DNA of 38,936 nt from a candidate division WWE3 bacterium (GTDB lineage Bacteria; Patescibacteriota; WWE3; 2-01-FULL-39-13): positions 1 to 38,936 of the forward strand of contig JALWZX010000065.1 of NCBI GenBank assembly GCA_027002375.1, written 5' to 3'. The notes under the pieces are model-generated. The model saw only the letters and a list, made by a program, of their open reading frames with translations, had not been told where the DNA came from and did not search any database. The position numbers were made by a program, and so were the translations under genes. Every line of letters begins with the position of its first letter. Position 1 is the stretch's first letter. Positions 28,579 to 37,094 of the stretch are shown one piece after another.

Positions 28579-28610
28579 ATGATTTGTGTCGTTATCACGA
28601 CACAAATCAT
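28579..28610. other. Perfect 14-bp inverted repeat, 4-nt loop, in the rplK-rplA intergenic region
   Basis: ATGATTTGTGTCGT-TATC-ACGACACAAATCAT. Confidence 0.85.
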
Positions 28611-28646
28611 GTTGATATAATCTTACAAATACCCTAGATTGGCAAC

Positions 28647-29066
28647 TTACTTCTCAACTTCAACTCCCATATTGCGTGCTGTACCAGCCACGATTTTCAT
28701 CGCTTGCTCTATGGTATTAGCGTTTAAGTCAGGCATTTTTATTTCTGCGATTTCTCGCAATTGTGCCTTAGTAATTGTACCGATTTTTTCTTTATTTGGT
28801 TCACCTGAACCTTTTTCTTTACCAATTGCTTTTAGTATCAAACTTGAAGCAGGGGGTGTTTTTAATATAAACGAAAAACTGCTATCTTCGAATACTGTTA
28901 TTTCTGCAGGAATAATACCTTCTTTGTCTTTAGTTCTATCATTAAATTCCTTGCAAAACTGCATTATTTGAATACCATGTTGACCAAGTGCTGGCCCTAC
29001 TGGTGGCGCAGGATTAGCTTTTCCTGCTTCTATATTTAATTTAAATTTTGTTTTAACTTTTGCCAT
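28647..29066 (-). CDS. rplK: 50S ribosomal protein L11
   Basis: [38 protein letters not shown]... Confidence 0.98.
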   Translation of the reverse strand: MAKVKTKFKLNIEAGKANPAPPVGPALGQHGIQIMQFCKEFNDRTKDKEGIIPAEITVFEDSSFSFILKTPPASSLILKAIGKEKGSGEPNKEKIGTITKAQLREIAEIKMPDLNANTIEQAMKIVAGTARNMGVEVEK

Positions 29067-29155
29067 AATAATTATTTAAAATTTTGTTAGCGAGTGAATT
29101 CCCAATAACAAAACTACTGACATATATTAATAGATAAGAGCAGTATTGTCTATAC

Positions 29156-29791
29156 TTACTCAGGTACCACTTGTGTAAAATCAACTTCAACAGGTGTTTC
29201 TCTGTCAAATACAGAAACCAAAACTTCAAGTCTACCTTGATCTTCCATAATCTTACTTACCTTACCAACAAAGTCCTTAAATGCGCCTTCGGTAATCTTA
29301 ACAGTATCATCAACTCTATATTTTGTTTCAAATTTAGGCGTATCAATTTTCATGAATTTGATAATTGAATCAACCTCTTTTTTCATAAGTGGGGTGGGGC
29401 GATTACCAATACCTACAAACCCTGTAACACCAGGTGTTCTTCTAATAGCGTGCCAAACATTATCATTAATAACTGCGTGAACCAATATGTACCCAGGGAA
29501 CATTCTTTCATCAACTTCACGTTTTTTTCCAGATGATATTACAATTTTCTTTTGAGTTGGAATTAAAACTTCATCAATATAATCTTGCAAGTTCATGACA
29601 GCCACACGTTCTCTTAATGTTAAGGCGACCTTTCTTTCGTGACCAGAATATGTGTGAACTACAAACCATTGTGAATCAGGATTAACATGATCACTTAGTT
29701 TAACACTTGTTGGTGCGCTTTTTCTTTTTGCAATTGTATCATCTGTTTTCTTGGTATCTTTCACTTCTTTTGTATCTTTTACGTCTGACAT
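29156..29791 (-). CDS. nusG: Transcription termination/antitermination protein NusG
   Basis: WFVVHTYSGHERKVALTLRERV...RRTPGVTGFVGIGNRPTPL...DFVGKVSKIMEDQGRLEVLVSVFDRETPVEVDFTQV. Confidence 0.97.
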   Translation of the reverse strand: MSDVKDTKEVKDTKKTDDTIAKRKSAPTSVKLSDHVNPDSQWFVVHTYSGHERKVALTLRERVAVMNLQDYIDEVLIPTQKKIVISSGKKREVDERMFPGYILVHAVINDNVWHAIRRTPGVTGFVGIGNRPTPLMKKEVDSIIKFMKIDTPKFETKYRVDDTVKITEGAFKDFVGKVSKIMEDQGRLEVLVSVFDRETPVEVDFTQVVPE

Positions 29792-29899
29792 AAAATTTAT
29801 TTTATTAAGTGAGATTCACAATTTGAATTCCACCTAAGCAAACTAACATTCTGCTCAATGCTCGCTTACGCTCGCATATAGCATTATCATTTTATACAT

Positions 29900-30094
29900 T
29901 TAGCCTATTATTTCAACAACATATTTCAATAATTTATTGAAGATATAATCTAATGACCCAAGGTACAAACTAACAACAAGGCTAATCAAAATAACTACAA
30001 TCGTTAATTTTACTGTTTGATCTTTAGTAGGCCAAGTTACTTTTTTCAGCTCAGCCTTAGTTTGTTGTAAGAAATTTGTTATTTTATTTGCCAT
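29900..30094 (-). CDS. secE: Preprotein translocase subunit SecE
   Basis: 64 aa, FLQQTKAELKKVTWPTKDQTVKLTIVVILISLVVSLYLGSLDYIFNKLL; upstream of nusG. Confidence 0.95.
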   Translation of the reverse strand: MANKITNFLQQTKAELKKVTWPTKDQTVKLTIVVILISLVVSLYLGSLDYIFNKLLKYVVEIIG

Positions 30095-30230
30095 AAGGCT
30101 ATTTTAAACAATCACTTATACGACAATTTATCACTATATAATAGATAATTCAATTATTTATTGTGATGATAATTCAAACATAGAATATTGGGATATTGTC
30201 AATATTGAGTATACCACAACTTGTTGATTT

Positions 30231-30239
30231 TGATACAAT
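30231..30239 (+). promoter_or_regulatory. Extended -10 promoter (TGATACAAT)
   Basis: 6 nt upstream of the dgkA ATG at 30246. Confidence 0.55.
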
Positions 30240-30245
30240 GTAATT

Positions 30246-30659
30246 ATGCCTAAATACAAACCAATAAGTACCAAAAAATATGATCATAGAAGACATATAA
30301 TTTCTTTTAAAAATGCTATTAATGGAATTCGATTGGCGCTTGATACGCAACCTAATTTACGAATACACTTCGTGGTTTTATTTTTAGTTTTAATAGCATC
30401 TATAATATTTAAGATTTCTGTTTGTGAGTATCTGATAATACTTTTAGTAAGCGGGGGTGTAATAGCATTAGAATTAGCAAACACTGCGGTTGAAGCAATA
30501 GGTGATGAATTAGCGGGCACGAAATACAACAAATTGGTAGGTGTGTCTAAAGACGTTGCAGCTGGTGCAGTTTTAGTAATGGCAAGTACGGCTATCATAA
30601 TAGGAATTGTTATTTTTTTGCCAAAAGTGTTACTAATGTTTGGTGCGATTCCTCAATGA
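30246..30659 (+). CDS. dgkA: Diacylglycerol/undecaprenol kinase family protein
   Basis: NAINGIRLALDTQPNLRIH...ELANTAVEAIGDELAG...VSKDVAAGAVLVMA signature. Confidence 0.9.
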   Translation: MPKYKPISTKKYDHRRHIISFKNAINGIRLALDTQPNLRIHFVVLFLVLIASIIFKISVCEYLIILLVSGGVIALELANTAVEAIGDELAGTKYNKLVGVSKDVAAGAVLVMASTAIIIGIVIFLPKVLLMFGAIPQ

Positions 30660-30724
30660 AAACATAGGTTACATTGTGTAGTTTTCTAGCGATATTGTAG
30701 CTAAATCGATGATATCATGATGAT

Positions 30725-30833
30725 TTTATTATCGTCAAACTTAAAACCACGCACTTTAGTGCGTGGTTGGAGTTGGTCAACAATGGTAATTAGCGATAAG
30801 AAACCACGGGCTTTAGCCCGTGGAGTTTCATAA
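30725..30833. repeat. Two-hairpin intergenic repeat, copy 2 (perfect hairpins)
   Basis: AACCACGCAC-TTTA-GTGCGTGGTT and CCACGGGC-TTTA-GCCCGTGG; same flanking ends as copy 1. Confidence 0.85.
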
Positions 30834-30883
30834 TTTACTTGTTATACTATGATAAGTCTTTAGCTATATTATGACTAATTTGA

Positions 30884-30892
30884 TGATATAAT
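30884..30892 (+). promoter_or_regulatory. Extended -10 promoter (TGATATAAT)
   Basis: 12 nt upstream of the ATG at 30905. Confidence 0.55.
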
Positions 30893-30904
30893 TAATACTC
30901 AATT

Positions 30905-31516
30905 ATGTTTGGATTTATAAATTTAATACAAGAAAATCCGTTAGTGGCTGTGGTGTATGCAATATCTGTAATACTTGCTATAGCCTTGCACGAAGCAGCG
31001 CATGCCTATACTGCCAACTATCTTGGTGATGATACGCCGAAAATACAAGGTAGATTAACCATAAATCCAATGGCGCATTTAGACCCGATCGGTACATTAT
31101 TAATTTTTGTAATAGGTTTTGGTTGGGGCAAGCCTGTACAATTCAATCCATACAACCTTAAAAATCCTAAAAGAGATACAGCATTAATTGCTTTAGCAGG
31201 CCCAACTACAAATATTATATTAGCAGTGATTTCCTCATTATTATTAAAATTATTTGGAATTCAACTGCCTATGCTTGCACTATTCTTGAGTGCGTTTATA
31301 AGCCTAAATGTAGTGTTAGCAGTATTCAACATGGTGCCACTAGACCCATTAGATGGATTTAAAGTTGTGCGTGGAGTGCTACCACACAAATACTTGGCCG
31401 ATTGGGATGCAACTGCAAGATACGGAATGTTTGTATTATTATTTCTATTATTGACAGGTGTCTTGTGGAAAGTTATGAACCCGTTTATAAATTTATTGAT
31501 GGGAATATTGATGTGA
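30905..31516 (+). CDS. Site-2 protease family (M50) membrane metalloprotease
   Basis: HEAAHAYTANYLGDDTPKIQGRLTINPMAHLDPIGTL (HExxH) and NMVPLDPLDGFKV. Confidence 0.92.
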   Translation: MFGFINLIQENPLVAVVYAISVILAIALHEAAHAYTANYLGDDTPKIQGRLTINPMAHLDPIGTLLIFVIGFGWGKPVQFNPYNLKNPKRDTALIALAGPTTNIILAVISSLLLKLFGIQLPMLALFLSAFISLNVVLAVFNMVPLDPLDGFKVVRGVLPHKYLADWDATARYGMFVLLFLLLTGVLWKVMNPFINLLMGILM

Positions 31517-31666
31517 AGCTTGGTGGTCGCCTATGTATATGTTTTGTCTGAATACGGGTGGATTTCTACATTATAGTGAAGTATCATTGTGTGCAGATTA
31601 GAATGAGTAATATAGGTATGATTTGTTATAGTTATTATAGATAGGGAGGATTTTAAATCAATTTTG

Positions 31667-31743
31667 GCCTGGGTAGCTCAGTTGGTTAGAGCGCATCCAT
31701 GGTAAGGATGAGGTCCCGAGTTCGACTCTCGGCCCAGGCTCCA
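31667..31743 (+). tRNA. tRNA-Thr (GGT anticodon), CCA encoded
   Basis: Folded by hand: GCCTGGG/CCCAGGC acceptor, GCTC/GAGC D-arm, CATCC-ATGGTAA-GGATG anticodon arm, CCGAG-TTCGACT-CTCGG T-arm. Confidence 0.95.
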
Positions 31744-31775
31744 GAGATTAAATGTTGTTGATTATTGAGTTTTTG

Positions 31776-32348
31776 TTAATTTTTTAGTTTTCTAGCAATA
31801 ATTTGTGCTATTGGTTTTTGTGGCAAGCTAAACTCATCGTATAATTCTATTTTCCAATTAGGTAGGCCATACATATTTTTTAGCTCATTAGGTTTGAACA
31901 CATGTGGTAAATCACCTTTTCTGTTTTGAGTCATCTTTACAGCAACAATATTTACACCATTTGGTTTAGTCCAGTCTTGCATGTTTTTAACGAGTTTTTC
32001 TGCTTCGTTAATTGGTAAGAAATGCAATAATCCTATGGCTAAAACAGCATCATAAGTTTTATCTGTTGTAAATTGTGTTACATCTGATTGAACCAATTGT
32101 AGATTTTTATTGTTTTTACCCGCACGATCGCGTAGTACGCGCAATCCTTCATCTGAAGAATCAACAGCTGTTACTTGATACCCTAGATTTAACAAATATA
32201 ACGTGTTACGACCATTTCCGGCTCCTAAATCAAGAACTGTTTTGCCAGAAATTAGTTGTGGTAACTGTTTTACCAAATCAAATGGTTCAGTCCCAAATGT
32301 ATCAGGTCTGTTTTTGTATTTTAAATCAAAACGATCAGTGTGGTTCAT
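31776..32348 (-). CDS. Class I SAM-dependent methyltransferase (TehB-like)
   Basis: TVLDLGAGNGRNTLYLLNLGYQVTAVDSSDEGL motif I/II. Confidence 0.88.
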   Translation of the reverse strand: MNHTDRFDLKYKNRPDTFGTEPFDLVKQLPQLISGKTVLDLGAGNGRNTLYLLNLGYQVTAVDSSDEGLRVLRDRAGKNNKNLQLVQSDVTQFTTDKTYDAVLAIGLLHFLPINEAEKLVKNMQDWTKPNGVNIVAVKMTQNRKGDLPHVFKPNELKNMYGLPNWKIELYDEFSLPQKPIAQIIARKLKN

Positions 32349-32354
32349 TTTTAA

Positions 32355-32987
32355 TCATGTAGTGCTTTTGGTGGAACTCAATCTAGTTTTACAAAGCTCA
32401 AAGATAAGTGGAAATTCTTTGAAACCAGCCTCTTCGTCTAGATGTCCACCGCCACGTATTATAATTGGTGAGCTATTCATACTTTCTGCAAAGTATTTCA
32501 TTTTTTCAATTGGTACATAAGGATCGTTATCAGAATATAAGGTATATGATATGGGTATTAATTTGTGCAACTTATCGAAATCAAAGTCATCTTTATAGAA
32601 TGAATTGTTCACTGTGGTAAATTGCCACACATCGCCAACAACTCTAAGAAATGGAGATACAAATATAGCATTATCTAGGTTTATGTTGAATTTATCAATA
32701 GTGTGAAGTATAAAAACCGCACCTAGCGAATGACCTATCATACAAACTTTTTCATTTTGATCTATTTTAGGTAAAACATTCTTTTCAAAAGTTTCAAGCC
32801 ACTTGTTTAGATTTTGATTTTTAGCTACTGCATTTTCGGGGCCTTGATTTGTTAGTTCTTGCCAATTTTCGATTGGAAACCCGGGTACAATAACCTCTTG
32901 CCCGATTTCAGCAAGTTTTTTAGATAGGTAAGGGAACCAGTTTTCTTCTGGTGTACCAAATGATCCGTGAATTATTATGAATTTCAT
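32355..32987 (-). CDS. RBBP9/YdeN-type alpha/beta hydrolase
   Basis: FIIIHGSFGTPEENWFPYLSKKL...MIGHSLGAVFILHTI (GHSLG nucleophile elbow), C-terminal GGGHLD. Confidence 0.88.
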   Translation of the reverse strand: MKFIIIHGSFGTPEENWFPYLSKKLAEIGQEVIVPGFPIENWQELTNQGPENAVAKNQNLNKWLETFEKNVLPKIDQNEKVCMIGHSLGAVFILHTIDKFNINLDNAIFVSPFLRVVGDVWQFTTVNNSFYKDDFDFDKLHKLIPISYTLYSDNDPYVPIEKMKYFAESMNSSPIIIRGGGHLDEEAGFKEFPLIFELCKTRLSSTKSTT

Positions 32988-33028
32988 GTTGTTATTAGTC
33001 TATATAAACTTTGGTTTTAATGTAGGGT

Positions 33029-33061
33029 GGGCGAGGTTGCGTTATTTATGAAACCTCGCCC
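33029..33061. other. GC-rich 10-bp inverted repeat downstream of the DUF4349-like gene
   Basis: GGGCGAGGTT...AACCTCGCCC; no T-run on the minus-strand side. Confidence 0.75.
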
Positions 33062-33093
33062 CTATACTCGACAAATATTTAGTGTTATTGCAA

Positions 33094-34065
33094 CTATTCT
33101 TTAACACTATCGCTAGATTCAGGTTTTGCTACTTTTTTATTATTTCTTTTTTTCCACATTTTACTGCCCACCCAAATTATTAATAGTACAGGAACCCATA
33201 TTACAGCATAAACGCCAACCCATATTACAAATCCTAGTATAGAATTCAATGTTTCCATTAAACTTCTAATTGCCTGATGATATATTGCTTTCGGGCTATA
33301 CATGCTTTGTGGATTATATGGTAATTCGAGTTCCTCGGTTGAGAAGTCTATAGTTACAAGAGTAGTTTCAGAGATTTCCGCCAAATACTTCTGCTGACCC
33401 GTTATTCTATCAATTTGTGCCTGAGTATTTAATATTTCGCGTTGTACTCGCAATATTTCGTCAATTGTTTTTGCTTTGCTCATCATATCTTCAAATATCG
33501 CTTTTGTTTTATTCAATGTTGCAAGTTTTGCTTCATTATCTTCGTATTGATCAGTAATGTCTTGTGAATTTGTAGAAATCGATGTAATTCTTAACGAATT
33601 ATCTTTAATGTAGTTTTTAAGATTATCTACTTGATCTAAAGGAATTCTAATCGTCATATAACCACTACCACCTGTGTCTTTCGGTAACGAGACATTTGAA
33701 TTCACAACGAACCCGCCAAGTTTAATTACTTCGTTATTCAAACCCTGTGCAAATTCAGTAACCTTATCTACAAGAACAGACATATTGTAATTGGTTGAAG
33801 TCTTTCGTGGTTTAGAAACATTTCCACCAGATGCGTCGTTAACATATGCTGGTGTGTTAGGTAAAGCCTCAACACCGCCCATACCACTTTCAGGGGCATA
33901 TGCCTTCATATTTGGAGCTTCGTAAGATTGCTCGATGTCATACTGTCCTAATGGAAATGGTTTCGGTCTATATGTATTATAGTCTTTGTATATAAAGAAT
34001 AATAAAACTAAAGCAAGAATAACGATAACTTTATTGGTTTTAATATAATTTATTATTTTTTTCAT
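33094..34065 (-). CDS. DUF4349-like membrane protein
   Basis: N-terminal TM; 'GGFVVNSNVSLPKDTGGSGYMTIRIPLDQVDNLKNYI'; coiled-coil; C-terminal TM. Track start (34101) is TTG; ATG at 34065 (MKKIINYIKTNK) is more plausible. Confidence 0.8.
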   Translation of the reverse strand: MKKIINYIKTNKVIVILALVLLFFIYKDYNTYRPKPFPLGQYDIEQSYEAPNMKAYAPESGMGGVEALPNTPAYVNDASGGNVSKPRKTSTNYNMSVLVDKVTEFAQGLNNEVIKLGGFVVNSNVSLPKDTGGSGYMTIRIPLDQVDNLKNYIKDNSLRITSISTNSQDITDQYEDNEAKLATLNKTKAIFEDMMSKAKTIDEILRVQREILNTQAQIDRITGQQKYLAEISETTLVTIDFSTEELELPYNPQSMYSPKAIYHQAIRSLMETLNSILGFVIWVGVYAVIWVPVLLIIWVGSKMWKKRNNKKVAKPESSDSVKE

Positions 34066-34117
34066 TAATTTGACTGTATTTCTTTTGTTGGGGGAAGTCA
34101 AGTCGTTGTTGTGAGTG

Positions 34118-34147
34118 TGGGCGGGCAGATTTTAATCTGCCCGCCCA
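34118..34147. other. GC-rich 14-bp inverted repeat upstream of the DUF4349-like gene
   Basis: TGGGCGGGCAGATT-TT-AATCTGCCCGCCCA. Confidence 0.85.
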
Positions 34148-34230
34148 GACATACTCAACCTAGATTTAATACTTGTTACTCCTTTGAAATTTATATAGAA
34201 TAGTTCTCGTTGATTAAGTCAGAAATATTT

Positions 34231-34307
34231 GCCTCGGTAGCTCAGTTGGTCAGAGCAACGGTTTTGTAAACCGTAGGTCGTGAGTTCGAATCTCACCCGA
34301 GGCTCCA
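34231..34307 (+). tRNA. tRNA-Thr (TGT anticodon), CCA encoded
   Basis: GCCTCGG/CCGAGGC acceptor, ACGGT-TTTGTAA-ACCGT anticodon arm, GTGAG-TTCGAAT-CTCAC T-arm. Confidence 0.95.
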
Positions 34308-34518
34308 TTGAAACATTAATTCTCAAAACTTGAAATTAACTGTGTAAGTTGTGGATATTTGCTAGTGCTTAAATTTCTTAAAATAGTTGTAGTGTATCGT
34401 ACATTAACTTGCTAATTTAATTTGGTGAAGTATATGTGTTTTATGAAAAACAAAATCTGAATGTCCAATCTGTAATTCTGGCAATACAGTTCGTAGTGGA
34501 AAAAGAAACGTAGAATGT

Positions 34519-35769
34519 TTATTGCTGAGTATTACGATTTTCTTTTAGTTTTTCAATTAACTTTTCAGCTTCTTCGTGTGTTAAAAAGCCGTATGACACG
34601 GCTTCCTCAATAGAAGAACTAGTTTCAGGTTTGAGTTCCGTTACCATGACTTGAATGAGATCTTTTACTTCGGTACGTACTCTAGATATGGATTTCTGTG
34701 ATAAGAGTCCAGACACCGACAAGTCCCTAATTAAGTTTTTAGCGTCTAGAAAATTGCCATTATTTGCAATCAAGTTTTCCACTTCCACGATAACTTTATT
34801 CTCCACTGTCTTTCTAAATTCAGATTCAAACCTTGGTTGTAATAGTCCGGATGAAATAGCGGTTTGAAGCAATTCACTAGCGCTAAGCAGAGCGTTAAAT
34901 GTGCCTATTTGGGGTCTTATCATTATATCTTCTGAGATATTTGTATCTAGGCCCAAAAATTTTTCAACTAAATGAATTACGTTAGAAGAAATCATTTTGC
35001 TTATAACGTCTTTGATCTGTTTTTCAGTGTCATCCGTTAAATATCCGAACTGATCAGCATCATAAAGTATTCGAGTGGCATCAAATAAAGAGCGCTTCTT
35101 AACTAATTCTTGTACACCTTTACTAACTTTTTGTGTTATACTATCCAGTATTTGAGCTTTAGACTCTTCTGACAAAAAACCCGCTTTATCTAGTTGATCC
35201 ATATATTCATGAACATCATCCATCCACAATGCTGGATCCTTAGGAGGTTCATTCAGATCATTTAATTCCATCATAGCAAGTGCTTTCCCCACAATTCTGT
35301 TTCTTATCGAAGTAGCTTCTTGAGCATCAATGAATCCTAATTCAAGTGCAACGTTGAAAGCATCACCGACATTTGAGATTTCGTCGTCATAAATGATTCT
35401 TTCCTCACTTGTAGCATTACTCAAGAATTCTGAGACCCTTTGTAACACTAAACCTTTTATTCTAAGTCTTGTAGAAATAGCACTAGGAGTTTCACCAGTT
35501 CTAAGATTAAATTCGCTAACCCCATTCTCATCAGACGCTAATCTACTACTAAGACTACGTATATCTTTAAAACCATCCATTGTGCGTTTGCTATGTTCTA
35601 AGGCACTTTTTAATTCACCTTCGTATATTGTAATATTGTCAGCGTACGCTTGCTTTAAAGAGTGTATGACTTCTTCTTCAGGGGGTATTTTGTTGCCCTC
35701 AACTTCTCCGTGGCCCTTATCCAAATCAATAAACTCTCCAGAAATGGTTATTGGTGATCGATTGGTCAT
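34519..35769 (-). CDS. Uncharacterised alpha-helical repeat protein
   Basis: Long ORF with recurrent GFIDAQE / GFLSEES / GYLTDDT / GLLQPRF / GLLSQKS / GFLTHEE units; ATG at 35769 preferred over the TTG at 35775. Confidence 0.75.
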   Translation of the reverse strand: MTNRSPITISGEFIDLDKGHGEVEGNKIPPEEEVIHSLKQAYADNITIYEGELKSALEHSKRTMDGFKDIRSLSSRLASDENGVSEFNLRTGETPSAISTRLRIKGLVLQRVSEFLSNATSEERIIYDDEISNVGDAFNVALELGFIDAQEATSIRNRIVGKALAMMELNDLNEPPKDPALWMDDVHEYMDQLDKAGFLSEESKAQILDSITQKVSKGVQELVKKRSLFDATRILYDADQFGYLTDDTEKQIKDVISKMISSNVIHLVEKFLGLDTNISEDIMIRPQIGTFNALLSASELLQTAISSGLLQPRFESEFRKTVENKVIVEVENLIANNGNFLDAKNLIRDLSVSGLLSQKSISRVRTEVKDLIQVMVTELKPETSSSIEEAVSYGFLTHEEAEKLIEKLKENRNTQQ

Positions 35770-36068
35770 GTTCAATCTCTAATTAGAAAACTATATATTA
35801 AACATTGTATAATAAAACATTACGTGGTGTCTATCACCAGTCTTTTCCAATACAAAATGAGACCAAAGAGAATTTTAATTTTCAACACATCTTGATTCTG
35901 TGTCAACTACATTAACCACTGCGAATTAAGTTTACAGCATTCTGTAATTGTACCAATTATACCGAGAGAGCCGTAACCATGTAATGATAGTACAAATGAT
36001 TCGGCAACGTTCATTTTCCAGCGCTTAAACTTTTCAAATAGGTTATATTAATATAGCAAATTGCTAAG

Positions 36069-36539
36069 TTAACGCTCACTCTCTGGCGCTTGAGTTTTTA
36101 AATATCCATTTAATAGTTTTATATGATTAAGATCTTTTGTTCTATTCTTTTCTTTCTTCCATCGAATAGTATCTTCTATTGATGCAAAATTAAAATCGCC
36201 AATTTTTACAGCATTGTTGATTAATCTATCAATATCGTAAATTCCAGGTCCCCATTTGTTCCAAATCTCTATTTGATTGTCAAATAGTTTAATGTAATTT
36301 GCGTTCCATTCATCATCATGAAATATTTTGTGTGCATGGCTTGCTTGTTTCCATAGAGTTTTAGTAACAAGTAGATCTAAGTCGTCTAAATCATCTAATG
36401 GGCGAATTCCCAAAGCAAACATTACACCTGACCCAAATATTACATATTCATTTTTAGGTAAATTTAATAATTCTAAAGCTTGAAATAAGCGATGACTAAT
36501 AAGTTCCTCATAAGAAATCATATGCGTAAAGTTTAACAC
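36069..36539 (-). CDS. Nucleotidyltransferase-fold protein (putative)
   Basis: 'VIFGSGVMFALGIRPLDDLDDLDLLVTKTLW': GS..DxD-like signature; ends in NRTKDLNHIKLLNGYL. Confidence 0.65.
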   Translation of the reverse strand: MLNFTHMISYEELISHRLFQALELLNLPKNEYVIFGSGVMFALGIRPLDDLDDLDLLVTKTLWKQASHAHKIFHDDEWNANYIKLFDNQIEIWNKWGPGIYDIDRLINNAVKIGDFNFASIEDTIRWKKEKNRTKDLNHIKLLNGYLKTQAPESER

Positions 36540-36584
36540 TTAAACATATATTGAAAATCTGTAGTTTTATTGTAGATTTAATAC

Positions 36585-37010
36585 ATGCACCATGTAGCAA
36601 TAATGAAAAAGAAATGGAAATTAATAGATAAAATTCTATCTGGTGAAAAGACAATAGAATCTAGGTGGTATAAAAATCGTTACAAACCTTGGAACAGTAT
36701 TAAAGCTGGTAACTTAGTTTATTTCAAAAATTCCGGTGAGGCGGTAACTGCAGTTGCTGAGGTTGAAAAAGTGTTGCAGTTTGACAATTTAGATAAGAAT
36801 CAGTTCAATTACATTATAAGAAATTATGGGAAATCTATTGGTTTGCGAAACGCAAAATATAGTGATTATTACAAGTCGAAGAACTATTGCATATTGATAT
36901 TTCTAAAAGATGCTAAAGAATTGCAATGTCCATTTAGCATAGATAAAACAGGATACGGTAACGCATGTGCATGGTTGTGCGTTGATGATGTTAAAAATTT
37001 AAAGAGATAA
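36585..37010 (+). CDS. ASCH-domain protein
   Basis: 'WKLIDKILSGEKTIESRWYKNRYKPWNSIKAGNLVYFKNSGEAVTAVAEVEKV' matches the ASCH/PUA-like pattern. Confidence 0.8.
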   Translation: MHHVAIMKKKWKLIDKILSGEKTIESRWYKNRYKPWNSIKAGNLVYFKNSGEAVTAVAEVEKVLQFDNLDKNQFNYIIRNYGKSIGLRNAKYSDYYKSKNYCILIFLKDAKELQCPFSIDKTGYGNACAWLCVDDVKNLKR

Positions 37011-37058
37011 TTCTAGCTTCATTATTTGTAATATTGTTGCACATGTAGGTAAATCTTC

Positions 37059-37087
37059 TTGCATGGTTAAATCCCCCATAATATAAT
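37059..37087 (+). promoter_or_regulatory. -35/-10 promoter (TTGCAT-17-TATAAT)
   Basis: -10 ends 7 nt before the ATG at 37095. Confidence 0.55.
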
Positions 37088-37094
37088 TACCGGC

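Noticed and set aside
29821-29899. AATGCT...AGCATT / GCGAGC repeats between secE and nusG
   Set aside because: Short imperfect helices with no obvious function; not distinguishable from background.
36008-36110. Apparent similarity between aacgttcattttccagcgcttaaacttttcaaata and the 3' end of the nucleotidyltransferase gene (aacgctcactctctggcgcttgagtttttaaata)
   Set aside because: Short and imperfect; could be a decayed duplication but cannot be separated from chance by eye.
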